Notes: generated by a model from the letters alone, not told the origin. A DNA stretch of 59,380 bases from Lachnospiraceae bacterium (GCA_009774215.1 VSNH01000006.1:1-59380), one strand, 5' to 3'; numbered from the stretch's first letter, positions 7,936-16,734 are shown. Program-made: numbers and translations.

Positions 7936-10047
7936 TCAGGAAAATGTAACTGGCACTTCCACACATTTCTTCCCGGAAAGTGACTCCGTCCGTTTGTCAG
8001 GCTGCCCGGTGCCCACATAGAGCACGTAGCTGCCGCCGCCTTTGACGAACATGCCCTCCTCGTTTACCGCAAGAAAAGCATTGCCGGAAACAGTCATATC
8101 CATCTCCGTGCCTTCTCCCGCTTTCAGGAAAACTCTCGCAAAAGCACAGAGGCTGTGATTCGGCACGGCAAAAGGTGACTTCAGGTCTTTCACATAAATC
8201 TGAACCACATCGCCCGTCGCGGCAGTTCCCGCGTTTTTCACCGTCACATGCACGGTCGTATCGCCTGTCCCCTCATCCGTCCGAACAATTTCCGCCTTTT
8301 CCACCTGCACATCGCCGTAGGTCAGCCCGTACCCAAACGGATAGAGCGCCTCCTGCTCCATATAGCGGTAGGTTCTCCCCTTCATGGTGTAGTCTTCAAA
8401 GGCAGGCAACTCCTCCAGCGTGCGGTAGAACGTCACAGGCAGCTTGCCCGACGGGGAACAGTCCCCGAACAGAATATCCGCCACCGCCTTTCCTCCCCTC
8501 GCGCCGGGGTACCAGAGCTGCAGAACCGCCGCCGCCTTATCCTGCGCTTCGGAGAGGTCAATCGCGCTTCCCGCCATCAGGCAGACAACCACAGGCTTGC
8601 CCACGGCAAGCACCGCCTCCATCAGCTTCCTCTGGGGCGCGGGCAGAAGCAGGTCGTCCTTATCGCCGGACGCATAACTGTTGCCCGTATCGCCCTCTTC
8701 CCCCTCCAGCGTCTCGTTCAGTCCCACGCAGAGCACCACCACATCGCTGTGCTTCGCGACGATCACCGCCTCTGCGATACGGTCATTTTCCCACGCCAGA
8801 TTCTCCACGCGGTCTTTAAATAAATGGGAGCCTTCCGAATACAGAACTCTGCCATTACATCCGACTTTATCCTGTATCCCTTCTAAAACTGTTATATATC
8901 TGGAGGAAGTCCCGTGATAATTTCCGACCAAAGCCTCCCTGCTGTCGGCGTTCGGGCCGATCACGCCGATGGTTTGCCCCGCCGAAGCATGGAACGGCAG
9001 GACGCCGTCGTTTTTCAGAAGCACAACCGACTCTCTCGTGAGCTGCTGTGCCACCTCCAGATGCGCCTCGCACTCCACTTTTTCGTAGGGAATGTCGTCG
9101 TATTTGCTGCCGTCAAACAAGCCGAGCAGATACCGCGTGGTGAAGGCGCGCACCGCCGCCTCCGTGATCTCCTCCTCCGTCACCAGCCCCTGTTCCAAGG
9201 CTTTCAGCAGATAGAGATAAGTCACGCCGCAATTGATGTCGCAGCCGCACTTTAAGGCAAGCGCCGCCGACTCCTCCATGGTGTGCGTCACCATGTGTTT
9301 TTCGTGGAAATCCTTGATCGCCCAGCAGTCGGACACGAAATGTCCCTCAAATTTCCATTCGTCGCGCAGAATATCCTGCATCAGCGTCTTGCTGCCGCAG
9401 CACGGTTCTCCGTTCGTCCGGTTGTATGCGCCCATCACAGCCTCCACCCCGGCCTCCTGCACACAAGCCTGAAAGGCGGGCAGATAGGTCTCTGTCATAT
9501 CCTTCTTTGTGGCAACGGCGTTGAACTCATGACGCACCGCCTCGGGACCCGAATGCACCGCAAAATGTTTGGCGCACGCCGCCGATTTCAGCGTATCTTT
9601 ATCGTCACCCTGCAGTCCTTCCACATAAGCCACGCCCAGTCTGGAAGTCAGGTAAGGATCCTCGCCATATGTCTCCTGTCCCCTGCCCCATCTGGGATCC
9701 CTGAATATATTCACATTGGGCGACCAGAACGTCAGCCCTTTATAGATGTCTCTGTCGTTTTCCGCCGCGTACGCATTGTATTTCGCCCTTCCCTCTGTTG
9801 ATGCCACATCCCCGGCGCTATGCAGTAATTCCGTATCAAATGTCGCCGCCATGCCAATCGCCTGAGGAAAACTGGTCGCCACACCCGCTCTCGCCACACC
9901 GTGCAGCGCCTCACCCCACCAGTTATAGGCGGGTATGCCAAGTCTCTCAATCGCCGGCGCGTCATAGCGAAGCTGGGAAGCCCTCTCCTCCACGGTCATC
10001 TGACCCACCAATTCCTTCGCTTTGCGTCTTGCCTCTTCTCTCGTCAT
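7936..10047 (-). CDS. Glycoside hydrolase family 3 (beta-glucosidase/beta-xylosidase type)
   Basis: Releases terminal beta-linked sugars from oligosaccharides; no signal peptide, so probably acts inside the cell on imported sugars. 703 residues: N-terminal GH3 TIM barrel with AKHF (about 159-162) and nucleophile motif VSDC (Asp240), alpha/beta sandwich (about 310-520), C-terminal fibronectin III-like domain (about 570-700). VSDC rather than VSDW is more usual in xylosidase-like members, but substrate cannot be fixed from sequence. A divergent AraC regulator and a sugar ABC importer lie next to it. Confidence 0.92.
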   Translation of the reverse strand: MTREEARRKAKELVGQMTVEERASQLRYDAPAIERLGIPAYNWWGEALHGVARAGVATSFPQAIGMAATFDTELLHSAGDVASTEGRAKYNAYAAENDRDIYKGLTFWSPNVNIFRDPRWGRGQETYGEDPYLTSRLGVAYVEGLQGDDKDTLKSAACAKHFAVHSGPEAVRHEFNAVATKKDMTETYLPAFQACVQEAGVEAVMGAYNRTNGEPCCGSKTLMQDILRDEWKFEGHFVSDCWAIKDFHEKHMVTHTMEESAALALKCGCDINCGVTYLYLLKALEQGLVTEEEITEAAVRAFTTRYLLGLFDGSKYDDIPYEKVECEAHLEVAQQLTRESVVLLKNDGVLPFHASAGQTIGVIGPNADSREALVGNYHGTSSRYITVLEGIQDKVGCNGRVLYSEGSHLFKDRVENLAWENDRIAEAVIVAKHSDVVVLCVGLNETLEGEEGDTGNSYASGDKDDLLLPAPQRKLMEAVLAVGKPVVVCLMAGSAIDLSEAQDKAAAVLQLWYPGARGGKAVADILFGDCSPSGKLPVTFYRTLEELPAFEDYTMKGRTYRYMEQEALYPFGYGLTYGDVQVEKAEIVRTDEGTGDTTVHVTVKNAGTAATGDVVQIYVKDLKSPFAVPNHSLCAFARVFLKAGEGTEMDMTVSGNAFLAVNEEGMFVKGGGSYVLYVGTGQPDKRTESLSGKKCVEVPVTFS

Positions 10048-10109
10048 ATGATTTTTTCATCCTTTCCGCCCGGTTTCTCCGGGCTTTAACTCCTCAAAAA
10101 ATCGTCCTG

Positions 10110-10138
10110 TTGCGACTTTTTTCTCCATAGAGTATAAT
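10110..10138 (+). promoter_or_regulatory. Promoter of the AraC regulator
   Basis: TTGCGA (10110-10115), 17-bp spacer, perfect TATAAT (10133-10138). A second TATAAT at 10197-10202 has no clear -35. Both lie between the divergent GH3 and AraC genes. Confidence 0.65.
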
Positions 10139-10243
10139 AGACACAAGTCCGGCGGCCTGCGTCCGGCATCGCCAAGTACTACAGCTTATGGGATTTGATA
10201 TAATCGTACCATATCCATCTTATAAATAACAGGAGTGAATAGC

Positions 10244-11179
10244 GTGAAGCATGAAAAGATTTTACCCCCTCCCTTAAATTATGAACAGCCCGTCCTCAAT
10301 TTCAAGGCGCGGTCATTACACGGCTCGAGAGAGTATGTTGATTATATCCCCGAATCCCATCTGCGTATCTGGTATAATACCCAGAACGAAGGCTATGCAA
10401 CCCACTACCACAATGCGCTGGAAATCATTGTCTGCGCAGAAAATCAATACACGATCACCACAAACAGCAGCGCCTATACGCTGATGCCGGGAGACATTCT
10501 GATTGTTCCCCCATATATGCTGCACGAGCTTCACAGCCAGCCTTCCGGCGCACGTTTTATCTATCTTATTGACATTGACATGCTACGCTGTTTCCGGGAT
10601 TACAGGGCGTTGGAGCCGGCTTTTATGGAGGCTTATCTGTGCACCGCCTCCTCTCGCCCGGAAATATACCGGCAGGTTTATGATTCCCTGATGCGGACGG
10701 CGGACCTCTATTTTTCCCATCACGTCTTCTGGGAAATGTCGATCTACTCCGTGCTGTTAGAGCTCTTTACGACCATAGGTACCAACCACTACCTCCAGAG
10801 TACGGATAAAAGCATGGAAGACACTGCTGACAGACAGTCGGAAAACTATGCTTTGTTCTCCAATCTGCTCGACTTTATCGACACACACTACGCGGATGAC
10901 CTGACGCTGGAGCAGGCGGCGGAATATATCGGCTTTTCCAAATACCATTTTACCCGTCTGTTTAAGCAGCACACCAACACAACGTTTCACAACTATCTGT
11001 GCTACAAGCGGATTCAGGCGGCGCAGTCGCTGCTTACCGAAGATCGGAACCGTCCCATTACGGATGTTGCCTTTTGCAGCGGCTTTAACAACCTCACTAC
11101 TTTCAACCGATGCTTTAGCAAGTACACAAACTGTTCCCCTACGGAATACCGCAACAAACTGCGCCACGAAGAAGTCTGA
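10244..11179 (+). CDS. AraC-family transcriptional regulator
   Basis: Likely sugar-responsive regulator of the neighbouring glycosidase and importer. 311 residues: cupin-like N-terminal sensor (about 20-140, with HYHNALEIIV) and two C-terminal helix-turn-helix motifs (about 210-308, including LTLEQAAEYIGFSKYHFTRL and the ITDVAFCSGFNNLTTF segment). The GTG at 10244 is preferred because AGGAG ends eight bases before it; the GTG at 10235 overlaps the ribosome site itself. Position between a minus-strand GH3 and a minus-strand ABC operon supports local control. Ligand unknown. Confidence 0.9.
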   Translation: MKHEKILPPPLNYEQPVLNFKARSLHGSREYVDYIPESHLRIWYNTQNEGYATHYHNALEIIVCAENQYTITTNSSAYTLMPGDILIVPPYMLHELHSQPSGARFIYLIDIDMLRCFRDYRALEPAFMEAYLCTASSRPEIYRQVYDSLMRTADLYFSHHVFWEMSIYSVLLELFTTIGTNHYLQSTDKSMEDTADRQSENYALFSNLLDFIDTHYADDLTLEQAAEYIGFSKYHFTRLFKQHTNTTFHNYLCYKRIQAAQSLLTEDRNRPITDVAFCSGFNNLTTFNRCFSKYTNCSPTEYRNKLRHEEV

Positions 11180-11195
11180 ATCTGAATGATCTTTA

Positions 11196-12038
11196 TTAAC
11201 CTTTTACGCCGCCGAGCGCCACGCCGGCTATGATATACTTGGACAAAAGCAGGTATACTATGATAAGCGGCAGCACTGTCAGTGTCAGTCCCATATAGAC
11301 TGAGCCGTACTCGGTCTTATAGATATCACCCTTCAGGAGACTTACCATGATAGGCATGGTATATTTTTTCTGATCCGTCAGCAGAACGAGCGGTGTAAAC
11401 AGGTTGTTCCAGCTCGCCACGAAACTGAAGATCGCCTGCGTCGCAATTGCCGGTTTCATAATCGGCAGCACGATCCTGTTAAAGATCATGAACTCTTTCG
11501 CGCCGTCGATTCTCGCCGCCTGCACCATCTCCATGGAGAGCGTCGGCTGTAAGTACTGTCTCATAAAGAACACCATGGTCGGCGACGCGATAGCCGGCAG
11601 AATCAGCATAGACAGTCTGTTCGTCATATGAATCTTATAAACCATCTGATAAAAACCGATCATCGTCACCTGCGCCGGAATCATCATCACTACCATAATA
11701 AAACTGAAAAACGCATTCCTGAGTTTCCAGTTGTAAGCCACCTGCGCGTAAGCTGTCAAAGAGGAGAAATAAATCGCCAGCGCGGTAGCTCCTATGGAAA
11801 TAATCAGTGAGTTCCCAAAACCGACTACCGGATTAAAACTCTTGCCAAGCAGAATCTTGATATTGTTCATCATATAAGACGAAGGAATAAGTGAGATTGC
11901 ATGCTGCTGAATCTCTGTCGTGGATCTGGTCGCGTTCACAATCATGATCCAGAAAGGCAGAACACTCAAAATTGCCAGAAAGATGCACACGACATATATC
12001 ACAATCTTCATTACACGATTTTCTTTGTTTTTTAACAT
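11196..12038 (-). CDS. Sugar ABC transporter permease, MalG type
   Basis: Inner-membrane channel subunit of a CUT1 carbohydrate importer. 280 residues, about six membrane helices, with the EAA loop AARIDGAKEFMIFNRIVLP (about 170-190) that docks the ATPase. Start and the partner permease stop share one base (ATGA-type junction), so the pair is coupled. No ATPase is encoded nearby; such systems normally use a shared MsmX-type ATPase made elsewhere. Confidence 0.93.
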   Translation of the reverse strand: MLKNKENRVMKIVIYVVCIFLAILSVLPFWIMIVNATRSTTEIQQHAISLIPSSYMMNNIKILLGKSFNPVVGFGNSLIISIGATALAIYFSSLTAYAQVAYNWKLRNAFFSFIMVVMMIPAQVTMIGFYQMVYKIHMTNRLSMLILPAIASPTMVFFMRQYLQPTLSMEMVQAARIDGAKEFMIFNRIVLPIMKPAIATQAIFSFVASWNNLFTPLVLLTDQKKYTMPIMVSLLKGDIYKTEYGSVYMGLTLTVLPLIIVYLLLSKYIIAGVALGGVKG

Positions 12039-13027
12039 TATGCGTTCTCCTTTCCGGCTTTCAGTTTTTTCATGTAAGCCTTCTGCTGCTGCTTGATCTG
12101 CTTATTCAACTGCGCTTCATCCCTATCCCTCATAACAAAGAACATGATCGAAGCCAGAACCGCGATAATGATAAACATGACCATACTTGCCGCGGCCGCC
12201 CTGTTGTACATATAACTTCCGCTGAATGCCTGCTTGTAGATAAACAGACTGGTTGTCAGCGTCGCATCGTCCGGCTTACCATCCTGGAACAGTCTCGGGA
12301 TATCGAACATGTTCAGACCGCCGATCAGACTCGTAACAAGTGTAAACAGGAGAATGGTCTTGATATTCGGCATGGTAATGTAGAAGAAGGTCTGCACGCG
12401 GCTCGCGCCGTCCACCTCAGCCGACTCAAAGATCTCCGGGCTGATTCCGAGAATACCGGAGATCAGCGTAATCATTGTGGAGCCGTACCACATCCATGTC
12501 TGGATAAAGATCACAACGCCTCTCGCCACCGTTTTACTTCTAAGTAATTCGATAGGCGCATCGATGAATCCGAACCGCACGAGCAGATCATTGATCGGTC
12601 CCATAGGATATCCAAAAAATCCGCTGAACAAAATAGCGATGGTCGCCGCCGTAATGATGTTCGGCATATAGAGCAGCACCTTGAACGCCCCCTGCCCCTT
12701 TACCTTGCTCCTCTTATCTGTAAACCACGCCGCCAGCAGAAGGGCGAGCAGCATCTGTGGAATAAAATTCGCCAGCCATATCACAACCGTATTCCGGAAC
12801 GCCAGCTGAAAAGACGGACTCGACAATACGGTCTTAAAATTTCTGAAAAGATCGTCGGTCAGAAAATGAATATCCGTCTTTCCCAGACCTTTCAGATCGG
12901 TAAAACCGATCACCGCCGTATACACGGTCGGATATAAGGAAAACAATATAAATGCGATAACAAACGGTATACTGAAAATGTAACCGTATTTCGCATATCG
13001 GTCATAACCCGGTTTCTTACTTTTCAT
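12038..13027 (-). CDS. Sugar ABC transporter permease, MalF/UgpA type
   Basis: Second channel subunit of the CUT1 importer. 329 residues with an N-terminal cytoplasmic stretch, about six membrane helices, and the EAA loop SAEVDGASRVQTFFYITMP (about 215-235). The C-terminal 30 residues are Lys/Gln-rich and cytoplasmic. The gap to the upstream binding-protein gene (249 bp) holds a hairpin and a dispersed repeat, a common way of making more binding protein than permease. Confidence 0.93.
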   Translation of the reverse strand: MKSKKPGYDRYAKYGYIFSIPFVIAFILFSLYPTVYTAVIGFTDLKGLGKTDIHFLTDDLFRNFKTVLSSPSFQLAFRNTVVIWLANFIPQMLLALLLAAWFTDKRSKVKGQGAFKVLLYMPNIITAATIAILFSGFFGYPMGPINDLLVRFGFIDAPIELLRSKTVARGVVIFIQTWMWYGSTMITLISGILGISPEIFESAEVDGASRVQTFFYITMPNIKTILLFTLVTSLIGGLNMFDIPRLFQDGKPDDATLTTSLFIYKQAFSGSYMYNRAAAASMVMFIIIAVLASIMFFVMRDRDEAQLNKQIKQQQKAYMKKLKAGKENA

Positions 13028-13033
13028 CCTTTA

Positions 13034-13129
13034 CTCCATTCCGAAGCATTTTTATGCTGAGGAGCGCGAGCAGAATAGCAAATTCTGCTCTGCGATTGTA
13101 GGAATTTGTGATGCTTCTGCACAAATTCC
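13034..13129. repeat. Dispersed multi-hairpin intergenic element, copy 1 (family B)
   Basis: Contains ATTCCGAAGC, GCTGAGGAGCGCG, AAATTCTGCTCTGCGAT and a hairpin GGAATTTGTG/CACAAATTCC (13101-13129). The related copy at 46279-46366 has the equivalent stem CGAGTTTGTG/CACAAACTCG. It sits between two genes of the sugar ABC operon. Confidence 0.7.
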
Positions 13130-13208
13130 CGATTGAATAAATTGCTCTTCAGAGAACTTATTCAACCTCCCACCTTCCCGCAATCGTGTTATATTACTTC
13201 TTAGTTGA

Positions 13209-13242
13209 AAACAGGGCGGACGCTGATGGGTCCGCCCTGTCA
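13209..13242 (-). terminator. Intercistronic hairpin after the binding-protein gene
   Basis: On the minus strand ACAGGGCGGAC pairs with GTCCGCCCTGT and is followed by TTTTC. It lies just downstream of the solute-binding protein gene and probably acts as a partial terminator or mRNA-stabilising structure before the permeases. Confidence 0.75.
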
Positions 13243-13276
13243 AACAGTTATAGCGATTACTCTGTGTGTTTATTAT

Positions 13277-14731
13277 TTATTCTACGATAACATCCAGATT
13301 GTCCGCTACCTGCTGCTTGAAGTCTGCGATCGCCTGCTCGCGGGACTTGTTGCCTGACGTGTACTCGCGGGTCTGATCTCTCCAGTACTGGTTGATCGTC
13401 TCGTCGTACTGTGTCAGGTTGGTGCCCTTTGCATACTGGTTTGCGGGAACGAATGCTTCAAACATGTTCTGTCCGCCAAGAAAATCAACGGAACCGTCGG
13501 ACTTGGACATAACCGTGCCGCTGGCAACCGCGTCCTTCGTGCCGCCCTCACCGTTCAGTGTGCCGTTCGCCCACTTGTACTGCAGACCTTCCTCCGAGCT
13601 GTCCAGCGTAATCCACTCGATGATCTTGCCGACAGCTTCCGCTTTCTGGCTGTCCTTGTTTGCAAGAATCCATGTGCCGCCCCAGAAGAAACCGATGGGA
13701 GGCGTGCAGACTGCCCAGTCGCCGTATGTGCCTTCGCCTACGGCTGCGCCGCCGCAGTTAGGAGCCATGGTGTAGTTGATGAGCCATGCGGGGCCGAAGA
13801 AGCCGAAGATGCCCTTCTCGCCTTCACCCTTCATATCTGCAAACCATGCGTCCTGCCAATCCTGTGTATCGTTGTGATAGCCGTTGTCCTTTAACTTCTT
13901 GGAGAGATCAAGGAACTCCTCACGCTTCGGGTCAATCGTCAGCTTGCCGTCAACGATCCAGCCCTGATCGGAGCTGTTCTCAACTGCGTGCCAGATATCG
14001 CCGTCGCCGGAAACAATGCCGTAGCCCTTTGCCTTCAGATCTTCCGCTGCCGTGAAGAACTGATCCCAGCCGGGACCGATCTTCTTCTCAATTTCAGCCG
14101 GATCATCCGTGCCCCATACGTCCTTCGCGATGGAACGGCGGTAAATGAATGCGCCGCCTGTAGCCTGATAGCCGAGACCTACGAGCTGACCGTCGGGGTT
14201 GGTTCCGATATCAACCGTGTACTGCGCGATATCCGCCTCTTTTAACTTAGCGTCCACATCGATACCCATGTCTGCGTAAGGCATCGCGTAGCCGCTTGCG
14301 TCGCCCTGCGTATACTTCAGTACAAAAGCTGCCTCAGCGCAGTAGATGTCGGGAGCCTCCGCACCGCCTGCGGCAAGCGCCTGGTCAAGAGCGGGCTGGT
14401 AAGCGCCATCTGTTGTCGCAATAATTGTGGTGTTAATCTGGTAACCGAACTCGGGATGCGCCTCGATATACTTCTCAATCATGCCGGGAACCTCGTCTGT
14501 GAACGCCCAAACATTGATCGTATCGGAACCGCCGCCGGACGTACCTGCGTCCGCTGCCGGCGCCTCGCTTCCGGAATCATCCGTGTCTGCTGCCGGCGCT
14601 TCCGGCGCTTCCGCCGCCCCGCTGTCACCCGAATCTGCCGCCGGTGCGCTGCTGCTGTCACCGCCGCCGCAGCCTGTCAGAAGAGATGCTGCCATACAGC
14701 CGCACAACATACATGCCAAAAACTTTTTCAT
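13277..14731 (-). CDS. Sugar-binding lipoprotein of ABC importer
   Basis: Extracellular receptor delivering a carbohydrate to the downstream permeases. 484 residues: lipoprotein signal peptide ending LLTG|C (Cys21), an Asp/Ser/Ala/Glu-rich linker (about 22-68), then a family 1 solute-binding fold rich in Trp and Asp. The start has AGGAGG upstream. First gene of the operon; promoter expected in 14732-14900. That gap also holds the tRNA promoter but no other gene. The sugar is unknown; the GH3 neighbour suggests a beta-linked oligosaccharide. Confidence 0.93.
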   Translation of the reverse strand: MKKFLACMLCGCMAASLLTGCGGGDSSSAPAADSGDSGAAEAPEAPAADTDDSGSEAPAADAGTSGGGSDTINVWAFTDEVPGMIEKYIEAHPEFGYQINTTIIATTDGAYQPALDQALAAGGAEAPDIYCAEAAFVLKYTQGDASGYAMPYADMGIDVDAKLKEADIAQYTVDIGTNPDGQLVGLGYQATGGAFIYRRSIAKDVWGTDDPAEIEKKIGPGWDQFFTAAEDLKAKGYGIVSGDGDIWHAVENSSDQGWIVDGKLTIDPKREEFLDLSKKLKDNGYHNDTQDWQDAWFADMKGEGEKGIFGFFGPAWLINYTMAPNCGGAAVGEGTYGDWAVCTPPIGFFWGGTWILANKDSQKAEAVGKIIEWITLDSSEEGLQYKWANGTLNGEGGTKDAVASGTVMSKSDGSVDFLGGQNMFEAFVPANQYAKGTNLTQYDETINQYWRDQTREYTSGNKSREQAIADFKQQVADNLDVIVE

Positions 14732-14953
14732 CTTTCATCCTCCTTTTCTTTTATACGTTTCCGTATCTGCCATCTTGTATGATTTGATAGCGTAACTCTA
14801 TTTTATTCAGTTGCCTTTGTTTATTCTTTACACTTCTTGCTCTGAACATAACAATTATTGCTAAATCATTTTGAGAAACCGGTAATCCATTTGTAAAAAA
14901 CGACAAAAAGAACGAGAAATCACAGACATTTTAAGTATTGACACACTCAAGTA

Positions 14954-14982
14954 TTGACAAGTTTTTTTCTTTTTGATAAACT
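14954..14982 (+). promoter_or_regulatory. Promoter of tRNA-Thr (and possibly sigH)
   Basis: TTGACA (14954-14959), 17-bp spacer, TAAACT (14977-14982). A second TTGACA lies about 16 bp upstream. Start of transcription would fall about 30 bp before the tRNA. Confidence 0.65.
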
Positions 14983-15018
14983 ATAACTCGGTGACAAAAA
15001 GAATATCTTTTTCGTCAG

Positions 15019-15091
15019 GCTGCTGTGGCTCAGTCGGTAGAGCGTCGCATTGGTAGTGCGGAGGTCACGGGTCCGATTCCCGTCAGCAGCT
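15019..15091 (+). tRNA. tRNA-Thr (GGT anticodon)
   Basis: 73-nt cloverleaf: acceptor GCTGCTG/CAGCAGC, D stem GCTC/GAGC, anticodon stem TCGCA/TGCGG with loop TTGGTAG (anticodon GGT), T stem ACGGG/CCCGT, discriminator T. No CCA is encoded. A terminator follows. Confidence 0.96.
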
Positions 15092-15096
15092 TACAG

Positions 15097-15126
15097 AACC
15101 CCGTAAGTATAAAACGGGGTTTTTTC
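15097..15126 (+). terminator. Intrinsic terminator of tRNA-Thr
   Basis: AACCCCG pairs with CGGGGTT and is followed by a run of T, six bases after the tRNA end. Confidence 0.85.
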
Positions 15127-15186
15127 TTACCATTTTTTATTGCCAAAGCAAAATGTATCCGGAACCGGCGGGGAGAGATTGAAAAA

Positions 15187-15215
15187 ATCGCAGTAAACTG
15201 CTCTGACATGGAGGA
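15187..15215 (+). repeat. Shared 29-bp leader element, copy 1 (family D), upstream of sigH
   Basis: Identical over 29 bp to the minus-strand leader at 26830-26858. It contains GCAGTAAACTGC (short inverted repeat) and ends in CATGGAGGA, whose GGAGG is the ribosome site of the gene that follows. A diverged copy (18 of 25 matching bases) precedes the PIG-L gene at 23390-23414. Confidence 0.8.
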
Positions 15216-15219
15216 GAAT

Positions 15220-15882
15220 ATGCGCGAAGATTATACGCAGTACAGCGACGAGGAACTCCTGATCCGCCTGCGCGACGGCGAATCGGGAATCACTGACCAC
15301 ATTATGAATAAATATAAAAATCTGGTGAGGAGCAAGGCGAAATCCATGTATATCCTCGGCGCGGACAGCGAAGATCTGATTCAGGAAGGCATGATCGGGC
15401 TGTTTAAAGCGATCAGGGACTACGACAGCGGCAGGGATGCCAGTTTCTTCACCTTTGCCGATCTGTGCGTCTCCAGACAGATGTACACGGCGGTACAGGC
15501 TTCCAGGCGGCAGAAACATATCCCCTTAAACAATTATATCTCTCTTTATGGGAATGTCTCCGAGGGGCGGGACGGCGAAGAGGAGCCTCTTGTCAACGTG
15601 CTTGCCTCCGGCTCCGGCTTAAATCCCGAGGAACTCGTCATAGATAAAGAAAATGTAGACAGACTGGAAATGCTCATAGAACGCGAACTGAGCAGTTTTG
15701 AAAAACAGGTGCTCGACCTGTACCTGACGGGGATGCGCTATCAGCAGATCGCGAAGGTGCTGGGACGGGACGACAAGTCCACGGATAACGCGCTCCAGAG
15801 AATCAAGACGAAGCTCAGAAAAGCCATAAAAAAATCGAGCGTCGGCACGCTCGATTCAGAGAATGCTTTGCATTCTCCTTAA
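15220..15882 (+). CDS. sigH: RNA polymerase sigma factor, SigH-like
   Basis: Stationary-phase/sporulation sigma factor. 220 residues: region 2 (about 25-95, DLIQEGMIGLFKAIRDYD and the FFTFADLCVSRQMYTAV stretch) and region 4 (about 150-205, SSFEKQVLDLYLTGMRYQQIA, then the helix with DDKSTDNALQRIKTKL). The ATG at 15220 is chosen because GGAGG lies five bases upstream; the longer frame runs back into the tRNA. The last 15 residues are encoded by the first unit of an 84-bp tandem repeat, so the original C-terminus probably ended near AIKK. Which regulon it serves cannot be seen here. Confidence 0.9.
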   Translation: MREDYTQYSDEELLIRLRDGESGITDHIMNKYKNLVRSKAKSMYILGADSEDLIQEGMIGLFKAIRDYDSGRDASFFTFADLCVSRQMYTAVQASRRQKHIPLNNYISLYGNVSEGRDGEEEPLVNVLASGSGLNPEELVIDKENVDRLEMLIERELSSFEKQVLDLYLTGMRYQQIAKVLGRDDKSTDNALQRIKTKLRKAIKKSSVGTLDSENALHSP

Positions 15883-16051
15883 ATGATATACACTGTTGCA
15901 ATTTCCTGTAAAATAAAGTCGAGCGTCGGCACGCTCGATTCAGAGAATGCTTTGCATTCTCCTTAAATGATATACACTGTTGCAATTTCCTGTAAAATAA
16001 AGTCGAGCGTCGGCACGCTCGATTCAGAGAATGCTTTGCATTCTCCTTAAA
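15835..16051. repeat. 84-bp tandem repeat, about 2.6 units (family C)
   Basis: Units begin at 15835, 15919 and 16003 and are essentially identical. Each has two hairpins, GAGCGT-CGGC-ACGCTC and GAGAATGC-TTT-GCATTCTC, then an AT-rich spacer with ACACTGTTGCAATTTC. The first unit overlaps the sigH 3' end; the third lacks the spacer. A related double hairpin follows purC (21781-21818). There are no variable spacers, so this is not a CRISPR. Confidence 0.9.
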
Positions 16052-16067
16052 TTTAAATTGAAATATT

Positions 16068-16616
16068 TTATGCTGTTCCCGTTCTGTGAGGGCAGCCCCC
16101 GCACGCGCCGCAGTCCTTCGCCATGTCCACGCTGTACAGCTCCCGCGGGCTGGTGAGCAGACACACCGCCTGGGCGGAAATACCCTCGCCCCTTCCGGTA
16201 AAGCCCAGCCCCTCCTCAGTGGTCGCCTTCACATTCACCTGAGATATCTCTATGCCGAGCGCGTCTGCAATGTTCTCCCGCATCCGGTCAATATGGGGAC
16301 GCATCTTCGGCGCCTGCGCGATGATCGTGGCGTCGATGTTTTCCACCAAAAACAGATTATCCGTAAGAAGCTTCGCCACATGTTCCAGAAGCTTTATGGA
16401 GGAAATCCCCTTGTAGGCGGGATCGCTGTCCGGGAAGTGCTTTCCGATATCCCCCAGCGCAGCCGCCCCTAAAAGCGCGTCCATAATGGCGTGCAGCAGC
16501 ACATCCGCGTCAGAGTGACCGAGCAGCCCCTTTTCGTAAGGAATTTCCACCCCGCCGATGATACACTTTCGCCCTTCTGTCAATCTGTGCACATCATACC
16601 CCGTTCCGATTCTCAT
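16068..16616 (-). CDS. ispF: 2-C-methyl-D-erythritol 2,4-cyclodiphosphate synthase
   Basis: Fifth enzyme of the non-mevalonate isoprenoid pathway. Start MRIGTGYDVHRL with metal ligands Asp8 and His10, then GHSDADVLLHAIMDALLGAA and DIGKHFPDSD (about 33-65), all diagnostic. At 182 residues it is some 20 longer than usual. The extra tail holds a cysteine cluster CGACGGC near the end, not part of the known fold. GGAGGGAG precedes the start. In Bacillus ispF lies beside cysE; here sugar genes and sigH lie between. Confidence 0.95.
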   Translation of the reverse strand: MRIGTGYDVHRLTEGRKCIIGGVEIPYEKGLLGHSDADVLLHAIMDALLGAAALGDIGKHFPDSDPAYKGISSIKLLEHVAKLLTDNLFLVENIDATIIAQAPKMRPHIDRMRENIADALGIEISQVNVKATTEEGLGFTGRGEGISAQAVCLLTSPRELYSVDMAKDCGACGGCPHRTGTA

Positions 16617-16734
16617 AGCGCTCTCCCTCCGTCAAATCACGCAACATACCGCCTCTTCCCTCTCCTCAGCGGCACTCACCGCATCCGTTACAGACATATG
16701 CCGTCTTATCAACCGCCTCGCGCCATCACGATGT

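Noticed and set aside
12891..12910. GATCGGT-AAA-ACCGATC palindrome
   Set aside because: Inside a permease reading frame; encodes ordinary residues and has no second copy, so treated as chance.
15835..16051. CRISPR array
   Set aside because: The units are identical including the spacer part; no variable spacers and no cas genes.
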